Shown here one piece after another: positions 58,994 to 64,000 of a stretch of DNA of 64,000 nucleotides (positions are counted from its first letter, which is position 1; every line of letters starts with the position of its first letter). The DNA comes from Bifidobacterium tibiigranuli (lineage in GTDB: Bacteria > Actinomycetota > Actinomycetes > Actinomycetales > Bifidobacteriaceae). A model generated the notes under the pieces. It did not search any database. It saw only the letters and a program-made list of their open reading frames with translations, and had not been told where the DNA came from. Location: NCBI RefSeq assembly GCF_009371885.1, contig NZ_QLZA01000001.1, positions 62,001 to 126,000 on the forward strand, given 5' to 3'. Both the position numbers and the translations under genes were made by a program.

Positions 58994-59878
58994 TCACCAC
59001 AGATTGACGATGACCATGTAGATGGCGACCATGTGGCAGGCGAACCCGGCGACGGTGCCGAGATGGAAGATCTCGTGGAAGCCGAAGATGCGCGGCCATG
59101 GATCGGGCTTGCGCAGGGCGTAGACGATGGCTCCGGCGATGTAGCAGGCTCCGCCGGCGGCGATGAGTATCACGACGACTGGGCCGGCGGCGGGGGAGAG
59201 CCAGAACAGCCGCATGAACGCGAGGCCCGACACGCCGAACACGATGTAGACGATGACATAGAGCCAGCGCGGCGCGTTGATCCAGATCACATGGATGATC
59301 ATGGCCACGAAGGTGCAGCTCCACATGCCCACGATGATAGCGGTGCGCCAGAAGGAATCGAGCGCGAAGGAGACTGGCGTGTAGGTGCCAGCGATCAGCA
59401 GAAAGATGTTGAGATGGTCGATGCGGCGCAGCACGTCGGTGACGCGCGGCGACCAGTCGCCCAGATGATAGGCCGCCGAGTTAATAAACAGGAACGCCGA
59501 GCAGGACATGAAAATCGCGCAGGCCCATTTCAGCCCCGTGCCGTGCGCCAGGCAGATCAGCACGATGCCGGCCGCCAGTGCAAGAGGCGCGGATACCGCA
59601 TGAATCCAGCCGCGCAGGAGCGGCTTGGGCCGGCCGTGCACGTCGAGGCGCACCCGGCGCGTCGTTACCGGCACGCCTTCGATGCGTGCGGCATGGGCCT
59701 CGCCGCGCGCGATGATGGCTGCGGCCCGCCGTTCGGCCATACGACGCACGGAATCGGCTCTGTTGCGGGCCTTTGCCCGCGCCGCTTCGGCCTTGGCATG
59801 CGTGGCCTGCTCGCGGGCTGCTATGACGGCGGCGCGCTTGCTCTCATCCTCGGTTTCGAGTTGATTCGGGCTGTTCAT
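58994..59878 (-). CDS. Hemolysin III / PAQR family membrane protein
   Basis: 294 aa from ATG 59878 (GGAGG upstream on the minus strand). A charged ~85-residue N-terminal extension rich in Ala, Arg and Glu, then seven helices with the family motifs MSCSAFLFINSAAYHLGDWS, DHLNIFLLIAGTYTPVSF and FGFHEIFHLGTVAGFACHM. The N-terminal extension is longer than in YqfA. Role in bacteria uncertain; not shown to be haemolytic. Confidence 0.9.
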   Translation of the reverse strand: MNSPNQLETEDESKRAAVIAAREQATHAKAEAARAKARNRADSVRRMAERRAAAIIARGEAHAARIEGVPVTTRRVRLDVHGRPKPLLRGWIHAVSAPLALAAGIVLICLAHGTGLKWACAIFMSCSAFLFINSAAYHLGDWSPRVTDVLRRIDHLNIFLLIAGTYTPVSFALDSFWRTAIIVGMWSCTFVAMIIHVIWINAPRWLYVIVYIVFGVSGLAFMRLFWLSPAAGPVVVILIAAGGACYIAGAIVYALRKPDPWPRIFGFHEIFHLGTVAGFACHMVAIYMVIVNLW

Positions 59879-60108
59879 AATCCTCCGTTGCCATATGTTA
59901 CGCAAACGTAACTTACGATACCGTAACCAGTGTCAATGTCAAGCTGGGTGATGCCATCGTACAGCTCCGCGCATGTTTCATGCAGGTCTCGCTTTGCGTG
60001 CTGGTCTTGCCTTGCGTGCCCTCGTATGCCACGGCTTGTGGCCTAATTTGCTGGCCCTGAGCGCGTTGCTCTCCCGCTGCGGTTTACGCGTTGCGTATGA
60101 TAGAGTGC

Positions 60109-61623
60109 ATGGCTGATTTCACTCACATTCTCGCAACGCGCCCTGATTTCGATGACAGCGACCGCGAATGGCTGCATCATCTTGTCGCAGACTGGCAGGT
60201 GATCGCCGACCTGAGCTTCGCCGACCTGCTGCTTGTCTTGCAGCGGGGCGATGGGCGTTATGTCGTCGCCGAGCAGTGCCGCCCTTCCACGGTGATGACC
60301 CTGCGCATCGACGACGTGGTGGGCAATGAGGTCAAGGACGATCTGATCGGTGAGCTGGATACGACGATGCGCTCGAACGACATCGTCCGCTCCACCGTGC
60401 TGCGCGATGTGGAGCGTTCGACGGTGTGCAATGTCTATGCGCCGGTGCGCCACAATGGCAAAACGCTTGGCGTGGTCATCCGCGAGACGAATATGTTGAC
60501 GCGAGAGTCCAACGGCCGCTACGAATCCGAGAGCATCAACGCCGGCAAGCAGCTCTTCGAGATGATTCCGCGCGAGCAGTTCCCCTACCATGATCCGGTG
60601 ATGAACCAGCGCCACAACGCCCGCGTCTCCGACGGCTTCATCCTGCTGACCGTGGACGGAGTGGTGCGCTACTCATCGCCCAACGCCATCAGTTGTTTCC
60701 GTCGCCTCGGCGCGGTGACCACGATGCAGGGGCAGTATCTGAGCGAAATCGGCACGCAGCTGCTGCACACGAAGGATCCCGTCCCTGAGACCCTGCCTCT
60801 GGTGCTCTCGGGCAAGGCCGCCGTGGATTCCGAGCTGAACGCAAACCACTCTGTGGTTTCGATTCGCTCCCTGCCACTGTTTGACGTGAATGGGCGGTCC
60901 GGAGCGCTGGTGCTGTGCCGCGATGTGACTGAGCTGCGTCGGCGCGACCAAGAGCTGCAGACGAAGGACGCCACGATTTCGGAGATCCATCATAGGGTCA
61001 AGAACAACTTGCAGGCCGTCTCGGCTCTGCTGCGGCTGCAGGCGCGCAAAACCAAGTCCGATGAGGTCAAGAAGGAGCTTGCGGAGGCCCAGCGCCGCGT
61101 GCAGACGATAGCCATGGTGCATGAAGGGCTGAGCCAGACCGCCGACGAGATGGTGGATTACGACAAGGTCATCTCGAATCTGCTCAGGATGACCGTGGAC
61201 CTCGCCACCATGCGCGACCAGCACATCCATATCAGTTACATCGGCTCCTTCGGCATGATGCCAGCTCAGGACGCCACGCCGCTCTCGCTGGTGCTTACCG
61301 AGCTGATCACCAACGCCGTCGAGCACGGCTTCGAGGGGCGCAAGGAGGGTCATATCACCATTTCCGTGGGCCGAGGCGGTAACAATCTCAACGTGGTCGT
61401 CGAGGATGACGGGTCCGGCCTGGACACTGAGGAGGACAACGGCATGGCGCGGTCCTCGGGCTCAGGGCTGGGTACGCAGATCATCAACACCTTCGTCACA
61501 AACGATTTCGGCGGCACCGTCCATTGGGAGCCGCGTCGCGAAGGCGGCACCAAGGTCATCCTCGACATGCGTCTGCGTGCGGCCCAGGACCCGCAGGAGG
61601 GCGACAGCGTGGCAGGCCTGTGA
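60109..61623 (+). CDS. Sensor histidine kinase, PdtaS-like (HisKA_2)
   Basis: 504 aa from ATG 60109; ATG 60097 is also possible and no clear ribosome binding site is seen. N-terminal GAF domain (DLSFADLLLVLQRGDGRYVV to GVVIRETNM), PAS domain (~190-290), HisKA_2 with EIHHRVKNNLQAVSALLRLQ, and HATPase (LVLTELITNAVEHGFEGRKE, VVVEDDGSGLD, GSGLGTQII). No transmembrane helices, so it is cytosolic like actinobacterial PdtaS, whose partner PdtaR is an RNA-binding antiterminator. No response regulator gene is adjacent. Confidence 0.92.
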   Translation: MADFTHILATRPDFDDSDREWLHHLVADWQVIADLSFADLLLVLQRGDGRYVVAEQCRPSTVMTLRIDDVVGNEVKDDLIGELDTTMRSNDIVRSTVLRDVERSTVCNVYAPVRHNGKTLGVVIRETNMLTRESNGRYESESINAGKQLFEMIPREQFPYHDPVMNQRHNARVSDGFILLTVDGVVRYSSPNAISCFRRLGAVTTMQGQYLSEIGTQLLHTKDPVPETLPLVLSGKAAVDSELNANHSVVSIRSLPLFDVNGRSGALVLCRDVTELRRRDQELQTKDATISEIHHRVKNNLQAVSALLRLQARKTKSDEVKKELAEAQRRVQTIAMVHEGLSQTADEMVDYDKVISNLLRMTVDLATMRDQHIHISYIGSFGMMPAQDATPLSLVLTELITNAVEHGFEGRKEGHITISVGRGGNNLNVVVEDDGSGLDTEEDNGMARSSGSGLGTQIINTFVTNDFGGTVHWEPRREGGTKVILDMRLRAAQDPQEGDSVAGL

Positions 61624-61706
61624 AGGGTCCTGGAACGGCCTATGCAAGCGTAGCGTTGGCATGCGTTGAAACCCAATATCTTGCCTGATTCGCCATGCGA
61701 CAACGC

Positions 61707-61744
61707 AATTGGGGGCTTCCGGAAGATTCCGGAAGCCCCCAATT
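61707..61744. terminator. Bidirectional terminator between kinase and whiB-like gene
   Basis: The arm 61707-61724 (AATTGGGGGCTTCCGGAA) is perfectly complementary to 61727-61744. Separates convergent genes. Confidence 0.88.
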
Positions 61745-61785
61745 ATGACCGATTCTTGAACCGGCGGCTATGATAGCCGCTGTAC

Positions 61786-62064
61786 TCAGATCTGCATCTG
61801 CATGTTCTGCGAACGGCGGGCGCGCATGGCGCGACGCTTCAGAGCGCGGCGTTCGTCCTCGCTCAGGCCGCCCCACACGCCATAGTCCTGATTGGTGTCC
61901 AGCGCGCACTTCAGGCAGGCATCGATCACCTTGCAGGTGCGGCACACGGCCTTGGCCTCTTCGATCTGCTGGTACGCTGCCCCGGTGTTGCCCACGGGGA
62001 AGAACAGCTCCGGATCCTTGTCGCGGCATGCCGCCTTCGCGCGCCAGTCAAAAGCACTGCTCAT
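61786..62064 (-). CDS. WhiB-family iron-sulfur transcriptional regulator
   Basis: 92 aa from ATG 62064 (AGGAAGG upstream on the minus strand); a longer in-frame start at 62103 lacks that signal. Cluster ligands C13, C41, C44 and C50 in the C-x2-C-x5-C layout, GVWGG turn at 62-66 and a basic tail (ERRALKRRAMRARR). Most like WhiB1/WblE-type essential regulators that bind the main sigma factor. Confidence 0.95.
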   Translation of the reverse strand: MSSAFDWRAKAACRDKDPELFFPVGNTGAAYQQIEEAKAVCRTCKVIDACLKCALDTNQDYGVWGGLSEDERRALKRRAMRARRSQNMQMQI

Positions 62065-62173
62065 CAAATTTGCCTTCCTGTTGAAACCATGTGTTGAGTT
62101 CATGACGCATATGTGCCGTCATGATGTCAACGCTGTAAGTTCCCTACTAGATAACCACGAACGCATCGAATTT

Positions 62174-64000
62174 TCAAGGGTTTTCGCCCAACTTATCCAA
62201 CTTATCCGGTTGTTCCTGTATTCGAGGGCCGAGGCACTGGACGAGCGTTGCGGTGCCATCGCGCAGGAGCGCTGCTCGCCCGGGGGTCTGCACGGCCGCA
62301 GCGTCGAATGTGGCGAGCAGATTCGCCGGTATGCCGTTCATGAGGTCGACGGCGCGTTCGCCGGTGGGCATGACGACACGGGTCGTGCAGTGCTCGGGGA
62401 TGCGGATATGCCGCGAGGTGCGCACGGCGAAGATCACAGTGATTGCATCATCGGCCAACGCTGACCTGAGCTTGCTTGCAGCAGGGTCCGCACACAGCGG
62501 CTCGAACCATGCGTCGGCGTCGTCGACAAGCCAGATGGCGTGCGGGGAAGGTGTGTGAGCATGGGGGCTGTCCGTAGAACGATCCCCAGCGACTGACTCG
62601 GCAGATAGCTCTGCAGCAACGGAGACTTTCCGGGCAGATGCTTCCGCAGCCCCACCGAGCCAAACCGCGTCCAGCCCATCCACGGCGCATACCTGATTGT
62701 ATATCGTCCGCAGCAGCGTGGTTTTGCCCCGCCCCTGCATGCCGATGACAGCGATATTGCCACGCCCGATGGGCAGCATCGCCGCATCGAGCGCCACGCC
62801 GGTATCGCCGAGCGCGAACGGCACGGCTGAGCGCGAGGCCGTGGGGGAGCGGCCCAGATGCTTGGCGATGCTGTGCACCATGCGAGGCAGCGGCGCAGTA
62901 AATAACGGAACAGCAATGCGCCCGCCGCAAAACCGGTGAGCCAGTTGCATCGCCCGAACAAGACGCTCGATGCTGTGCGTCTGAGCGCAGCGGATGGCGG
63001 TCAGCTCCCCGCCATCGGCACAGTAGGCACCGCCGGGAAGCTCAGGGGGAATCGTGGCCGCCCTCGTATCGCCCAGCAGCTCGCTGGACTGGACCCCGTC
63101 GCGCACGCGCAGGCATATGTTCAGGCTCATATTCGCCTTCATAGTGGCGCTGACCTGGCCCAAGGGGTTCTGCGTGCAGGCGATGACGTGCATATCCAGC
63201 GAACGCCCCAGCGAGGCGATGCGGGTGAGCCTGTCGACATAATCGGGGAGTTGATTGCTCAGGGCGTGGAATTCGTCAACGACAATCACCATCGCCGCAG
63301 GCCGGTCAGGCAGCGCTCGCAGGTCGCCCACTCGCTGCCGAGCAACCAGTCGTTCACGGCGTTCGAGCTCCTGCTCAACGGCGAGCAGCGCGCGCGTGGC
63401 ATGGTGCAGATCGAGGTCACACACGCTGCCGACCGCATGCGGCAGCGTTTCGAGCCGATTGAACGCGGAACCGCCTTTGAAATCCAGAAAGACGAAATGC
63501 AGCCGCTCCGGCGGGTTGGCGAAGGCCATCGACAGGCACCAGCTTTGCAGCAGCACCGATTTGCCCGATCCGGTAGTGCCGGCGACCAGAGCATGCGGTC
63601 CTTGGCCGGCGAGGTCGAGCATGTAGACGCCGTCACTCGACACGGCCACGGGTACCCGCAGGCTTCCCGGCTGCAGCCAGCGGCGCACCACGCTGCGCCA
63701 CATCAGCGGTTCCTCATCCACGCCGAGCAGCGATTCCAGCGTCCGCAGAGCCAACGTGCGCATGTCGTCACGGGGCGTTTGCGTCTCCTGATTCGTGATG
63801 CTGGATGGTGACGGCATACCTGCTGGCGACGATGCCGTATCGGTGCGCGCGGCGAGCAGCATTGCTATCAGCGTGGTCACCAGCCCGGGCGCGACCATCA
63901 GAGCGAACAGCCAGCGCCGCTCGACAAGCATCAGCACTGCCATCATGATTTGCGTGAGGGCCGGCGCGCCATAGCGCAGCATGAGCATGCTCCGCTCGCG
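62174..64000 (-). CDS. FtsK/SpoIIIE-domain ATPase, EccC-like (5' partial)
   Basis: The frame is open to the window edge, so the N-terminus is missing. Membrane helices (WLFALMVAPGLVTTLIAMLL), a first ATPase domain with GTTGSGKSVLLQSW and MVIVVDEFHAL, and a second, degenerate domain with GMQGRGKTTLLRTI and AIWLVDDADAWFEP. Multi-ATPase FtsK proteins with membrane anchors are the motor of type VII/ESX-like secretion, while chromosomal FtsK has one motor domain and a gamma domain, absent here. Secretion role is inferred. Confidence 0.8.
   Translation of the reverse strand, partial: RERSMLMLRYGAPALTQIMMAVLMLVERRWLFALMVAPGLVTTLIAMLLAARTDTASSPAGMPSPSSITNQETQTPRDDMRTLALRTLESLLGVDEEPLMWRSVVRRWLQPGSLRVPVAVSSDGVYMLDLAGQGPHALVAGTTGSGKSVLLQSWCLSMAFANPPERLHFVFLDFKGGSAFNRLETLPHAVGSVCDLDLHHATRALLAVEQELERRERLVARQRVGDLRALPDRPAAMVIVVDEFHALSNQLPDYVDRLTRIASLGRSLDMHVIACTQNPLGQVSATMKANMSLNICLRVRDGVQSSELLGDTRAATIPPELPGGAYCADGGELTAIRCAQTHSIERLVRAMQLAHRFCGGRIAVPLFTAPLPRMVHSIAKHLGRSPTASRSAVPFALGDTGVALDAAMLPIGRGNIAVIGMQGRGKTTLLRTIYNQVCAVDGLDAVWLGGAAEASARKVSVAAELSAESVAGDRSTDSPHAHTPSPHAIWLVDDADAWFEPLCADPAASKLRSALADDAITVIFAVRTSRHIRIPEHCTTRVVMPTGERAVDLMNGIPANLLATFDAAAVQTPGRAALLRDGTATLVQCLGPRIQEQPDKLDKLGENP

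Overview
The window is high-GC actinobacterial DNA that fits Bifidobacterium: a partial FtsB-type divisome gene, a DUF501 gene, a Ppx/GppA phosphatase, a WhiB-family regulator, GreA and an FtsK/EccC-like ATPase, most with clear AGGAGG-type ribosome binding sites. The genus call rests on gene content and order; no database was searched.

Layout. Host left flank: 1-2507 (ftsB-like, DUF501, ppx/gppA, tRNA-Leu-UAA). A complete-looking siphovirus-type prophage runs from about 2483 to 45928, integrated at the 3' end of tRNA-Leu. A 26-bp direct repeat, intact in the tRNA at 2483-2508 and duplicated at 45903-45928, marks its ends. Host right flank: 45951-64000. It holds a macAB-type efflux locus with a nonsense codon and a frameshift, an RpiR-controlled L-ascorbate PTS/UlaG operon ending in a 6-phosphogluconate dehydrogenase-like gene, L-serine dehydratase, an FKBP isomerase, GreA, a hemolysin-III protein, a PdtaS-like histidine kinase, WhiB, and the start of an FtsK/EccC-like ATPase.

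Prophage organisation. Leftward lysogeny arm (2555-8164): tyrosine integrase, a putative ADP-ribosyltransferase, a putative modification-dependent (SRA-like plus PD-(D/E)XK) restriction enzyme, a DUF4429/SHOCT protein, an ImmA-type metallopeptidase and an XRE repressor. The repressor faces a Cro-like gene across a 53-bp gap. A perfect 20-bp palindrome sits on the Cro start codon and a related half-site on the repressor start codon. Rightward early operon (8908-16497): SSB, a replication initiator with an iteron array inside its own coding sequence, and about 20 tiny genes joined almost entirely by 4-bp ATGA/GTGA overlaps. Late region (16562-42441): zinc-ribbon protein, HNH, terminase, HK97-type head genes, head-tail connectors, tail genes with a GGGAAAA frameshift site, a 1506-aa tape measure, baseplate and fibre, GH25 endolysin and holin. 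Right-end cargo (42576-45684, leftward and AT-richer): an Abi/HEPN-like protein, a DUF262 (GmrS/ParB-like) protein and one or two small genes.

Functional reading. The repressor/ImmA pair suggests lysogeny controlled by proteolysis. Probable anti-phage or superinfection genes sit at both prophage ends: ART plus type IV-like nuclease on the left, DUF262 plus Abi-like on the right. These two cassettes, the iteron origin inside the initiator gene, and the stop-start junction cassette of the early operon are the most unusual features.
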